Source of the DNA: Prevotella sp.
GTDB taxonomy: Bacteria; Bacteroidota; Bacteroidia; Bacteroidales; Bacteroidaceae
Direction: 5' to 3'
Assembly (NCBI GenBank): GCA_017645905.1
Contig: JAGCNO010000110.1
Span: 1-64,000 of the forward strand
Length of the DNA: 64,000 nt
Shown: one piece after another, positions 56,408 through 64,000 of the stretch
How the letters are laid out: each line of letters begins with the position of its first letter
Numbering within the stretch: position 1 is the first letter of the stretch
Notes under the pieces: model-generated
Told to the model about the DNA's origin: nothing
Databases searched by the model: none
What the model saw: the letters and a program-made list of their open reading frames with translations, nothing else
Program-made: the position numbers and the translations under genes

Positions 56408-57316
56408 TTAGGAATTCGGAGTTAAGGGCTCGACATGTACGGCGACGTGGGTCTCTCGGCCGTAGTGCTCCCTCAGGACGTCCTCCACCTGCGAAGCCTT
56501 GTCGTGAGCCTGATGCAGGGTGATGTTGCCGTCCATGACAATGTGCAGCTCGATGGCATAGTGATTGCCGATGCGGCGTGTACGCAGGGCATGAGGTTTC
56601 GTCACCCCGGGCACAGAGGCAGCGAGGCCGAGAATCTCGTCCTCAACGGCATCGGGCAGCGACTGCTCCATGAGGTCGCCGATGCCGTTGCGCAGCAGGT
56701 CGACAGAGACCTTGACGATGAAAAGCCCGACGATGACGGAGGCGATAGGGTCGAGGACGGCCCAGCGCTCACCCAGGAAGATGGCTCCGCCAATGCCCAG
56801 CGCCGTGCCGACAGACGAGAGGGCATCGCTGCGGTGATGCCAGGCGTTGGCCTCGACGGCCTGCGAGTTCAGCTGGCGCGCCTTCAGCATGGAGTATCGG
56901 AAGATGGCTTCCTTGAGCACTATCGACAACAGGGCGGCCCACAGGGCGAGCATGCCGGGAGACTGGAGCTGGCTGCCGCCGGCCCAGGCCACAATCTTCA
57001 TGACCCCACTGTAGAGGATGCCCGCCGCCACGACGAACAGCGACACGCCGATAAGCGTCATGGCCAGCGTCTCGAACTTGCCGTGACCGTAGTCGTGGGT
57101 CTTGTCCTTGGGCTTGCCGCTGATGCGGACGAACAACACCACAATGATGTCGGTAAGGAAATCGGACAAAGAATGGACGGCATCGGCAATCATGGCGGCA
57201 CTATGGCCTACGATGCCCGCCACGAACTTCGCCAGAACCAAGACGACGTTCACCGCACCGCCCAGTAGCGTCACGTTATATATTTGCCGGTTTCTTTGCT
57301 TGACAGAATCGTCCAT
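56408..57316 (-). CDS. Cation diffusion facilitator (CDF) metal efflux transporter
   Basis: About 302 residues from MDDSVKQRNRQIYNVTLLGG; an upstream ATG would overlap the preceding gene and is not needed. Six membrane segments are visible, with the metal-site HxxxD motifs in TM2 (ADAVHSLSDFLTD) and TM5 (ANAWHHRSDALSSVG), and the C-terminal cytoplasmic domain (DAVEDEILGLAASVPGVTKP HALR ... VEDVLREHYG). Exports Zn2+, Fe2+ or a similar divalent ion in exchange for protons; the exact metal cannot be read. It starts 4 bp after the beta-helix gene's stop, so it is in the same operon. Confidence 0.92.
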   Translation of the reverse strand: MDDSVKQRNRQIYNVTLLGGAVNVVLVLAKFVAGIVGHSAAMIADAVHSLSDFLTDIIVVLFVRISGKPKDKTHDYGHGKFETLAMTLIGVSLFVVAAGILYSGVMKIVAWAGGSQLQSPGMLALWAALLSIVLKEAIFRYSMLKARQLNSQAVEANAWHHRSDALSSVGTALGIGGAIFLGERWAVLDPIASVIVGLFIVKVSVDLLRNGIGDLMEQSLPDAVEDEILGLAASVPGVTKPHALRTRRIGNHYAIELHIVMDGNITLHQAHDKASQVEDVLREHYGRETHVAVHVEPLTPNS

Positions 57317-57320
57317 ACGT

Positions 57321-59567
57321 TCATCGTGAATAGTCCACTCGCAGGTGGTGGAGCATGGTGGTGCTCTCACCGCAGGAGCCGGTGTGCTGGATTTGTATGC
57401 CGCCGAAGGTGTTGGGAGCCACAGTGGCTTTCAGGTCTACCTCATGGGGAAGGACGGAGTCAATGGGCTTGGGTGTCTGTGTCTCGACATGTGCCGAGAG
57501 CAGTCCGTCGGTATAGTCGAGGCGGATGGTGCAGCCGGTACGGTAACAGGTGGCCGAGACGGGGTCGGTGAGCGGGGTGACGACACCGTCCTTATACTCC
57601 ACCAAGAGGAAGTCGACGGCCTTGGCGTGCTTCACCGTACGGATGATGCGCAGCCCGTAGCCCGTCAGCGTCCTGGTGTCGAACTTCAGACAGACGTCCA
57701 TGTACTGCCCGGTGGCCGAGCCGAAGCCCTGACCGGCGGTCTTTGTGGGGTCAACCTGCAGCGTCAACGACATATTATTATAGGTACGCGTGACGGGAGT
57801 GTACATCAGCCGTGCACCGCGCTGTGCCTGCAGCAACCCTTTGCCGACGGCACCGTTGTAGCCCTCGCCGTATTCCCACATCGGCTTCTGGCGGTCGAAG
57901 CGCCAGTCGTAGGCCTTGGTGTCGGCGGGCTTGTAGCCGTCAACGGTCCAGTAGCCTTCAATAATTTCAGGCTGCCAGTAGCAGGGGAAGTCATGGAAGT
58001 CGGTGGAGAAAGTGGAGACCGGGGATTGCAAATCCCCTTGAACAGCAGCAAGGGAACTGCCGTCAAAGCTCAATGTAGTGACGGGGCCATAGTCGCTGCG
58101 GCTGGACCTCGGCTCAATGACGGCAGTAAGGTCGCGCCCGGTGTCGGCCTCCGTAAGATGGTAGGAGCGCTGTGGAGCATCGTGGCTGGTACTAACGACG
58201 ATGCCGTTGCGCAGCCATTCGATACGTGACAGGTCACGACGCCCCTCAAGATTCAGCTCGTAGTCGAGACAGAGACTGTCGCCACGCTGCGTGATGTGGG
58301 GCTGGCGAAGGAAAGTGGGTGGAGCCAGCAGCGAGGGCTGGAGCACCACCTGACAGGCTGCTTCACGACCGTCGGCCGTCTTGGCAATGATACAGAAGTC
58401 GGCCTGCTCGTCGGTGTCGTTCGTCATCTGGAAAGTGGCAGTGCCGGGCTGTTTCTTGTCGGTCTTCACAAAAGGCTCAAAGCCCGGCTCCACCGTCCAG
58501 GAAGCGGTACTGTCCGTGGTAAGGGTGAGCGAAGCGGGTGAGCGGAGGGAAGCCTCGTGGTGGCTGATGGGGAGGAAAGGAATGGCAGCAGGCTCAATGT
58601 GCGGGAGGACGATGGTGTTCCCCTGCTGTCGGTTGCCTATTATGTAGGGCTTGCCGTTGAGCGTGAAGTCCTGCTGATAGCAGCGCAGCCACCGCTGCGG
58701 ATAGGCCGTCCACCCTACGTAGCTGTCCTCGGGGGCATAATAGCGGCAGCTGACGACGGTCACGGGACCGCCCTGCTTACAGAAATAGGTCTCGCGGTTG
58801 TTGGTCTTGACATAGAAGTCACAGTCGTAGAAGAGCGGGCCGCTGCCGAACGTGCTCCATAGGGGCTTGGCGCCGTAGAGGTCGAAGTCGCAGCGGCGGT
58901 AGACGGCATGGCCACCGTTGAGGGCATCGTCGGTACACTCGAAGTGGCAGCTGTCGTACAGGCTCTCTCGGGCACCGTTCAGCGGGTTGAGGTTCAGACG
59001 GCTAATGAAGCGTACCTTGCGGGCCGTGAGGTTCTTCCCGTGTACATAGCCCACATGGGCCTGGGTGATGGCATCGCTGCGACGCTTTCGGCTAAGCTCA
59101 GGACGTAGCGGGTAGTCGAGGTCCACGTTGCAGAAGTTGCCCAGCGTCATGTTCTCCACCGTCAGCTCGTCGACATGCATGTCCAGCATGGTGAAGTTGC
59201 CCACGGCTCCTTGCATCTGTCCTCGTTGAGAAGCCAGTACCACGTCCTGCGGCCGCTCGCCGAGGCCGATGAGTGTCAGCTTCTTGCCGTGGATAACCAT
59301 GCCGAAGGGCTCACGGCCGTTCTGGCCACGCACCACCTCAGGCACGTCGGGATTGTCCACCCAGTAGACCCACGGCCGGACATACAGCGTAGTAGTATCT
59401 TTGAAATGACGCACAGCCTCCCTCAAGTCGTTGAACACAAACGGCTGTGCCTCGGCATCGGTCAGCGAGCCGTCGAGCAGCAGGTGATGCTCGTCGAGTG
59501 CAGGAAGGTTTTGTGCGCTGCTGCCCAGCACACAGGAAACCAAGGCGAAGAGGGCCAGTAGTCTCAT
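57321..59567 (-). CDS. Secreted right-handed beta-helix (pectin-lyase-fold) protein with C-terminal lectin-like domain
   Basis: About 748 residues from MRLLALFALVSCVLGSSAQ (signal peptide). The N-terminal half reads like a pectinesterase-type beta-helix (LREAVRHFKDTTTLYVRPWV; GMVIHGKKLTLIGLGERPQD; ENMTLGNFCNVDLDYPL; HFECTDDALNGGHAVYRRCD), but I cannot assign the CE8 catalytic residues. It is followed by Ig-like domains and a concanavalin-like domain (YNNMSLTLQVDPTKTAGQGF). The stretch VQGDLQSPVST is encoded by the GGGGATTTGCAATCCCC element. It overlaps the previous gene by 4 bp (ATGA) and is 4 bp before the CDF gene. Likely acts on pectic polysaccharide. Confidence 0.7.
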   Translation of the reverse strand: MRLLALFALVSCVLGSSAQNLPALDEHHLLLDGSLTDAEAQPFVFNDLREAVRHFKDTTTLYVRPWVYWVDNPDVPEVVRGQNGREPFGMVIHGKKLTLIGLGERPQDVVLASQRGQMQGAVGNFTMLDMHVDELTVENMTLGNFCNVDLDYPLRPELSRKRRSDAITQAHVGYVHGKNLTARKVRFISRLNLNPLNGARESLYDSCHFECTDDALNGGHAVYRRCDFDLYGAKPLWSTFGSGPLFYDCDFYVKTNNRETYFCKQGGPVTVVSCRYYAPEDSYVGWTAYPQRWLRCYQQDFTLNGKPYIIGNRQQGNTIVLPHIEPAAIPFLPISHHEASLRSPASLTLTTDSTASWTVEPGFEPFVKTDKKQPGTATFQMTNDTDEQADFCIIAKTADGREAACQVVLQPSLLAPPTFLRQPHITQRGDSLCLDYELNLEGRRDLSRIEWLRNGIVVSTSHDAPQRSYHLTEADTGRDLTAVIEPRSSRSDYGPVTTLSFDGSSLAAVQGDLQSPVSTFSTDFHDFPCYWQPEIIEGYWTVDGYKPADTKAYDWRFDRQKPMWEYGEGYNGAVGKGLLQAQRGARLMYTPVTRTYNNMSLTLQVDPTKTAGQGFGSATGQYMDVCLKFDTRTLTGYGLRIIRTVKHAKAVDFLLVEYKDGVVTPLTDPVSATCYRTGCTIRLDYTDGLLSAHVETQTPKPIDSVLPHEVDLKATVAPNTFGGIQIQHTGSCGESTTMLHHLRVDYSR
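58019..58046. repeat. GDLQS element in the beta-helix gene
   Basis: CCGGGGATTGCAAATCCCCTTGAAC on the forward strand, read on the reverse strand as VQGDLQSPV. It matches the copies in murF and the DUF6057-like gene in sequence and frame. Confidence 0.8.
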
Positions 59568-60736
59568 TTCTTTGAATAGTAATACCAATAGGTGTTGCGA
59601 TAGTTCTCAAGCAACTGCAGCTGCTGCTCGCTGCCTTCGGGGTACTGAGCCAAAAGCTCCTGCAATTGCTCATACTCCTGGCTCAAGGCCTCGTCGGCCA
59701 GGGATTGTAAATCCCCTTTAAAGGACGGAACCCCGTTGTGCTGGAGATGGTCATAAAGCACTAAGGCCTCGCAGTAATGTCGGGGAAGCGGCGCCTCTTG
59801 ATGATTGGCTTCATAATATTTCGGCAACAGCCTGACGAACCCCTTCAGGTCGCGATCTATGAGTCTGCTGCAGAGCACATAGTCGGCCACGGCGGGGTTG
59901 GCCAGCGAGTCGTGCTCCAGGAGTTTGTAAAACATTTTCTCGCTCATAGGCTTGCCGGGCTTTCCTCCGAGATGCTTCCAGATGCTGTCGGCGGGCAACA
60001 GCAGCGGGGCCTCACGCATAGGCAGCAGGTCTGCACCACTTCCCGCTATAGGATAGCAGAACAGTTTCTCGCCCAGCAGACCCTCTCGTGAGAGGGCGAA
60101 GGCACGAAGCATGGTCAGCTGCGGGTCGGTCTCGTATGACTCCCACCCCACTCGCATGGCCTCGCGGTTGTCGCCGCGCAGGAGGGCTGTCTCGGCATGG
60201 GCACGGAAATGCTCCACAGCATTGGTATTCCCCACAGCGGCCACGAAGAGCATCATCACCGCGAGCTGTGCAAGATTTATCCACGTTCGGCCAGAGAAAA
60301 GTCCCGTAGGCTGCTTGTCGCCGTCGCTGAACGGCAGCAGCTGCTTAGACAGCCACACAGCCCCTATCCACAGCACTAAAACACCGACGAGCAACGGCCA
60401 CAGATGGCCCACCTCTACCCCATTGTCGGCACTGATGCTGATGTCTGACAGAAACGCCAAGGCGAGGAACGACGGCACGTAGGTCAGCGCATGGGTTCGC
60501 CGCGACAGCCGTGTGACACCGTAAACGGCAAGCTGAAGGAGGAAGAACACCAACGTAATGATAATGGCACCGACGGTGCGGTCGTAGTGCGTGACGCCAC
60601 CGCTCAGAGCGTGCTGTGCCACAGCCAGCAGGTCGCCCTGAAACCAGTATAGCCATAGGAAAGAGAACGCCAAGAAACAAACCGCACACACTATGCGCGT
60701 CGTCAGCGTGCCGCCCTGATGATTTTTACCTTCCAT
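59564..60736 (-). CDS. Membrane protein of unknown function, DUF6057-like
   Basis: 390 residues. The N-terminal half has about five membrane segments (VCAVCFLAFSFLWLYWF; AIIITLVFFLLQLAVYGV; PLLVGVLVLWIGAVWL; LAQLAVMMLFVAAVG). The C-terminal half is helical and TPR-like (LLRGDNREAMRVGWESYETD; SLADEALSQEYEQLQELLAQ). The form resembles DUF6057 proteins of Bacteroidota, known only by family number. PSFKGDLQSLAD is encoded by the GDLQS element. It overlaps the beta-helix gene (ATGA) and follows GH51 by 31 bp, so it is embedded in a polysaccharide operon. Confidence 0.7.
   Translation of the reverse strand: MEGKNHQGGTLTTRIVCAVCFLAFSFLWLYWFQGDLLAVAQHALSGGVTHYDRTVGAIIITLVFFLLQLAVYGVTRLSRRTHALTYVPSFLALAFLSDISISADNGVEVGHLWPLLVGVLVLWIGAVWLSKQLLPFSDGDKQPTGLFSGRTWINLAQLAVMMLFVAAVGNTNAVEHFRAHAETALLRGDNREAMRVGWESYETDPQLTMLRAFALSREGLLGEKLFCYPIAGSGADLLPMREAPLLLPADSIWKHLGGKPGKPMSEKMFYKLLEHDSLANPAVADYVLCSRLIDRDLKGFVRLLPKYYEANHQEAPLPRHYCEALVLYDHLQHNGVPSFKGDLQSLADEALSQEYEQLQELLAQYPEGSEQQLQLLENYRNTYWYYYSKK
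59699..59726. repeat. GDLQS element in the DUF6057-like gene
   Basis: GGGATTGTAAATCCCCTTTAAAGG on the forward strand, read on the reverse strand as FKGDLQSL. Confidence 0.75.
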
Positions 60737-60767
60737 AGTTCGGTGCAGGTTTGTATTGAGACACTCA

Positions 60768-63194
60768 TCACTTGCTTATCCTGACGATGTTGAGCGAATA
60801 GGCGGGCAGCTCCACCTCGACGGTCTGCCCCTCTGGCGACAGTTCGTGCTGCGTGGGATAGATGTTGGTGGGCTGCTGCAAGGTGTTCTCGTCCTCGCCG
60901 TTGCCGGCACGCAACTGGATGAGGCGGGCGCTCTTGACAGGGAAGTTGCTGACATTGAGCCTCGCGGTGGTGCCCTCTTCCTGCGAGTTGACGATTTTGA
61001 CGATGAGCTCACCGCTCTGCTCGTCGATGGTGGCCGAGGAGAATACACCGAGCGAGGTATTCTGCTTCAGGGTGGTGTCGAAGACGAGGTCGTTGTCGAG
61101 CCAAGCCTTCACGGAGTCGCCGCTGACGGTCAGCGTCACGTCGTACCAGCGCCCTTCCTCCACACGTCCACGCTTCTCGACGGTCTGAATCTTTCCGCCA
61201 CCGCTGATCTGCTCAATAGCATGCTGCGTGTTGCCCCATCCGCCGAAGTTCAGCCAGCAGTAGTTGCGGTTGTCGACATAATTGAAGATGATGAGGAAGC
61301 CCTCGGCACCCCTGTCCTTGCGGGCACGGAACTTACAGGTGTAGTGATCGCTGTCGATGACATTCTTCTGTAGGCAGATGGTACCCTCTTTGCGGCCGGT
61401 ATGGCGAACAATGTTGCCTTCCTTAGTCCAGTCGCCGTAGATGTATTCAACGTCGCCGTTGCTCTCGAACGAGGCACTGGTGCCCCAAGTACCATAGCCC
61501 ACGCGGCTCTGCTTGGGCGTCAGCTGTTTGTTATTGCCAGCCTTGTAGGGGTTCGTCTGGCTGACGGGCACCACCTGCGTGCCAATGTTCTGAGGCATGA
61601 GCATCTGCACGTAGTACGACGGAGTGCCCATGACGCGGCTGCTGTTGAAACGAATCATGTCAGGACGCCACTTGGCATCGTTCTCGTTGACAAAGATGGG
61701 GGCGTAGCTGTTCAGGGGAACGATGTCGGAGTTGTTTTCCATGCCCATCATGTAGACGGCCTCACCCAGTGCGGCATTCATGTTGCCCAGGTCGCCAAAG
61801 CCCTGCGTGACGGCATACTCGCCGACGTAGATCTTCGGGCCACGGCGGTCGTAGGTGTCATACTTGTGGAAGTTGTCGGCAAACCAGGCGGGGTTGCGGT
61901 AGTAGTGCTCGTCGAGCAGCTCAACGCCCTCCTGACTGTCCCATGTCGGCGTGTCAGTGCCCCATGCAGCAACGTTGCCGATGAGGTGGATGTTGGGATA
62001 CTTGGCCAGCACCTGCTCCTTGAAGAGACGGAAGCGGTCGTAGTAGTGGTCGCTCTGCTGGCGCGGGTCGGGCTGGTTGTTCTCGTTGCCTATCTCGAGG
62101 TACTCAAGGTTGAAGGGTGCAGGATGACCGTTCTTGGCACGCAGGGCACCATACTTAGTGGTGACATCGCCGTTGGCATACTCCAGGGCGGCGAGCGTCT
62201 CGTCAATCCAGGGCTGCAGCGAGTCGACGGGCGTCATTCCACCGTGCCACAGTCCGACGTTCACCACGTAGAGCGGCTTAGCACCGAGGTCTTCGGCCAT
62301 CTGCAGGTACTCATGAAAACCGATACCATCAGTGGTGCGATAACCCCAGTTCACGTTCCAATGGCCAGGACGCTCCTCGATAGGGCCGATGGTACGCTCC
62401 CAGCGGAAGGCATTCTCGGGCGATATCTGCCCCTCAACGAAACAGCCACCGGGGAAGCGCATGAAGCGGGGATGCATCTGCCAAAGCATATTCGCCAAGT
62501 CAGGACGCAGGCCGTTCTCGCGGTTCTTGAACGTCGGCGGGAACAGGCTCACCACGTCGAGCTGAACGGTGCCCACACCATCGAACACCAATGCAAACTG
62601 AGCCTTAGGGTCGTTGCCGGTGGACTGCAGCGTGGCGGTGTACTTCGTCCACTCTTTCAACTTAATGGCGTCTGGCGATACGGTAGTCTCGGCATAGAGG
62701 TTTTTACTGTTGAAGAGGCGGGCCTTGATAGTGCCTTTATAGTTGCCCTTGAGCCAGAGGCTGAGCTTGTAGCTTCGCCCCTGCACGGCATTGATACCCC
62801 AGAAACCTTCGTTCTCTAACCTGACGGCGTTGGCCGGTGTGGCGTTGATGGTCAGTTCAAGGGCGTTCTGCTGAGCGCTGTTCAGCAGCTTTACTTTCTT
62901 GGAGGGTTGCACGAGGTGGGCGTCGATGGTCGAGCCGTTGTAGCTATATGGCTTCCAGCCCTGCATGTCGGCAGGAGCACCGTAGCGCGGGCCGTCCTCA
63001 AACGAGCGGTTGCGGATGAGCTCGGCGTAGAGACCGCCGTCGGCAGCGTGGTTGATGTCCTCAAAAAAGATGCCGTAGTGCGTGGGACTGATACGCGGCC
63101 CACGCTGGTTGGCATCGATGTCAATAGTCACTTGAGCGCTGGCCCTCAGGGCAGTAGCCATAGTGACCGCCAGCAAGAATAGTTTATTGTGCAT
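60768..63194 (-). CDS. Secreted alpha-L-arabinofuranosidase (GH51)
   Basis: 808 residues with signal peptide MHNKLFLLAVTMATALRASA. GH51 marks: SPTHYGIFFEDINHAADGGL at the start, acid/base Glu near 368 (LEIGNENNQPDP) and nucleophile Glu near 456 (KIYVGEYAVTQG). A lectin-like sugar-binding segment lies between the start and the barrel (ALELTINATPANAVRLENEG), and another concanavalin-like unit sits in the C-terminal part (DSDHYTCKFRARKDRGAEGF). Releases arabinose from arabinan, arabinoxylan or pectin side chains. It follows glgB by 55 bp of heptamer repeat on the same strand. Confidence 0.94.
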   Translation of the reverse strand: MHNKLFLLAVTMATALRASAQVTIDIDANQRGPRISPTHYGIFFEDINHAADGGLYAELIRNRSFEDGPRYGAPADMQGWKPYSYNGSTIDAHLVQPSKKVKLLNSAQQNALELTINATPANAVRLENEGFWGINAVQGRSYKLSLWLKGNYKGTIKARLFNSKNLYAETTVSPDAIKLKEWTKYTATLQSTGNDPKAQFALVFDGVGTVQLDVVSLFPPTFKNRENGLRPDLANMLWQMHPRFMRFPGGCFVEGQISPENAFRWERTIGPIEERPGHWNVNWGYRTTDGIGFHEYLQMAEDLGAKPLYVVNVGLWHGGMTPVDSLQPWIDETLAALEYANGDVTTKYGALRAKNGHPAPFNLEYLEIGNENNQPDPRQQSDHYYDRFRLFKEQVLAKYPNIHLIGNVAAWGTDTPTWDSQEGVELLDEHYYRNPAWFADNFHKYDTYDRRGPKIYVGEYAVTQGFGDLGNMNAALGEAVYMMGMENNSDIVPLNSYAPIFVNENDAKWRPDMIRFNSSRVMGTPSYYVQMLMPQNIGTQVVPVSQTNPYKAGNNKQLTPKQSRVGYGTWGTSASFESNGDVEYIYGDWTKEGNIVRHTGRKEGTICLQKNVIDSDHYTCKFRARKDRGAEGFLIIFNYVDNRNYCWLNFGGWGNTQHAIEQISGGGKIQTVEKRGRVEEGRWYDVTLTVSGDSVKAWLDNDLVFDTTLKQNTSLGVFSSATIDEQSGELIVKIVNSQEEGTTARLNVSNFPVKSARLIQLRAGNGEDENTLQQPTNIYPTQHELSPEGQTVEVELPAYSLNIVRISK

Positions 63195-63249
63195 AACTCT
63201 AAACTCTCAACTCTAAACTCTAAACTCTAAACTCTAAACTCTCAACTCT
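63195..63249. repeat. Heptamer repeat between glgB and the GH51 gene
   Basis: ACTCTAA units with an occasional ACTCTCA, seven to eight copies, strict 7-bp period, filling the entire gap between the two genes. Confidence 0.92.
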
Positions 63250-64000
63250 TCAAAGTTTCTTCAGCACCACTGCCGAGCGGGCGGGGATGTAGAGCTTCAG
63301 CCACTCCTTGTGATCCTTCACGTAGAGCGGATCGAAGTTAGTGAAGTGGGTAATACTGTCGTCAGCAAAGCCGAAGCCCCCAAAGTCCTTCGAGTCGGTG
63401 TTGAGAACCACCTCGTAGCTGCCCGTTGGAACGAGGAAGCCGTAGTCGGTGAACGACTGTGTGGGAGAGAAGTTGAACACGAAGAGCAGGTCGCCACGCA
63501 TGAAGGCCAGCACCTGGTCGCCGTCGTTGTGCCAAATCTCCACCACAGGCTTGTCCTGGAAGTTGCGCACCAGCTTGATGACACGAAGCATCTCACGGTC
63601 GAAGTCGCCAAGCCAGTGGTAGCACAGGTCGTGGTTGTCCACAAGGTTCCACTGACGGCGGGCATACTTGTAGCTCCAGCCGTTGCCCTCACGGGGGAAG
63701 TCAATCCACTCGGGATGTCCGAACTCATTGCCCATGAAGTTGAGGTAACCGCCGTTGATGGCCGCAGCCGTCACGAGGCGAATCATCTTATGCAGGGCGA
63801 TGCCACGCTCAGCCACGCCGTTGATGTCCTTCTTGGCGAAATGCCAGTACATGTCGGCATCGATGAGACGGAAGATAATAGTCTTGTCGCCCACAAGTGC
63901 CTGGTCGTGGCTCTCGCAGTAGGAGATGGTCTTCTCGTCCGGGCGGCGGTTCTTCACCTCCCAGAAAATGCTCGAGGGCTTCCAGTTCTCGTCACTCTGC
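63250..64000 (-). CDS. glgB: 1,4-alpha-glucan (glycogen) branching enzyme, C-terminal part
   Basis: Only the last about 250 residues are in the window; the gene runs off the right edge. The GH13 sequence CESHDQALVGDKTIIFRLID with the later NFMGNEFGHPEWIDFPREGN is the eukaryotic-type branching enzyme form (GH13 subfamily 8) rather than the E. coli type, as is usual in Bacteroidota. The C-terminal beta domain (GDLLFVFNFSPTQSFTDYGF ... WLKLYIPARSAVVLKKL) is complete. Makes alpha-1,6 branches in cytoplasmic glycogen. It is the first visible gene of the reverse-strand series leading to GH51. Confidence 0.93.
   Translation of the reverse strand, partial: QSDENWKPSSIFWEVKNRRPDEKTISYCESHDQALVGDKTIIFRLIDADMYWHFAKKDINGVAERGIALHKMIRLVTAAAINGGYLNFMGNEFGHPEWIDFPREGNGWSYKYARRQWNLVDNHDLCYHWLGDFDREMLRVIKLVRNFQDKPVVEIWHNDGDQVLAFMRGDLLFVFNFSPTQSFTDYGFLVPTGSYEVVLNTDSKDFGGFGFADDSITHFTNFDPLYVKDHKEWLKLYIPARSAVVLKKL

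Noticed and set aside
61401..62819. A 472-codon forward frame opposite the GH51 gene
   Set aside because: Antisense shadow of a gene with clear GH51 catalytic residues.

Overview
The window is a chromosomal segment of a Bacteroidales bacterium, most likely a gut or rumen Prevotellaceae (Prevotella/Segatella/Xylanibacter type). The evidence is: the Bacteroidota promoter form (TTTG, 19-20 bp, TAnnTTTG) upstream of many genes; secreted proteins that end either in paired dockerin-like repeats (GDVNGDG..VDVADI) or in a short sorting-type tail (DLQGRK...KGIYIxNGKK); a TonB-dependent receptor and a second PF14905-type barrel; a eukaryotic-type glycogen branching enzyme; and plant-polysaccharide enzymes. 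No rRNA, transposase, CRISPR array or SusC/SusD pair is visible.

Layout. 1-3.4 kb (-): the start of a large RING-like protein, then an ECF sigma, anti-sigma and lipoprotein operon. 3.7-4.3 kb: a truncated tyrosine integrase next to tRNA-Pro(GGG), a probable island scar. 4.4-6.2 kb (-): Zn-dependent polyol/hexonate dehydrogenase and an outer-membrane barrel. 6.6-9.8 kb (+): GH27 alpha-galactosidase and riboflavin synthase. 9.9-14.8 kb (-): HtrA protease, a His-rich (zinc-type) TonB receptor with a small Cys/His-rich partner, and a hotdog thioesterase. 15.0-20.4 kb (+): a DUF4359-like protein, then dxs, trkA and murF. 20.5-28.3 kb (-): three secreted adhesin/Omp28-like proteins in one probable operon. 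29.0-35.4 kb (+): an AT-rich VapBC-type toxin-antitoxin pair, a 1774-residue secreted protein and a small acidic peptide. 35.5-46.7 kb (+): two glycosyltransferases, a secreted LRR-dockerin protein, topoisomerase IV subunit A and a pectate lyase with autotransporter-type repeats and dockerin. 46.9-50.1 kb (+): S41 protease and GH43. 50.05-53.1 kb (-): a Gly-rich-tailed outer-membrane barrel. 53.3 kb (+): a truncated GLUG-type protein. 54.3-64 kb (-): TPR protein, CDF transporter, beta-helix secreted protein, DUF6057-like protein, GH51 arabinofuranosidase and the C-terminal part of GlgB in a tight same-strand series.

The genes fit a plant-cell-wall polysaccharide degrader: pectate lyase, GH43, GH51 and GH27 would release arabinose, xylose and galactose from pectin and hemicellulose, and GlgB would store the carbon as glycogen. 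Housekeeping genes (dxs, trkA, murF, parC, ribE, htrA) are interleaved.

The most unusual feature is the density of small repeats. At least four classes occur: (1) intergenic arrays with a strict 22-bp period and a 17-bp quasi-palindromic core GAAAGAACGGCTTTTTC, in both orientations without loss of phase; (2) heptanucleotide tandem repeats whose sequence differs by locus but whose 7-bp period does not, lying between genes and also in frame inside dxs, murF, a TPR protein and an anti-sigma gene, and supplying start codons, stop codons and a signal peptide; (3) a short element that always encodes GDLQS/GELQS in three unrelated proteins; (4) GC-rich palindromes that act as terminators and also interrupt two glycosyltransferases. 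Whether these belong to one mobile or expanding system cannot be decided from one window.
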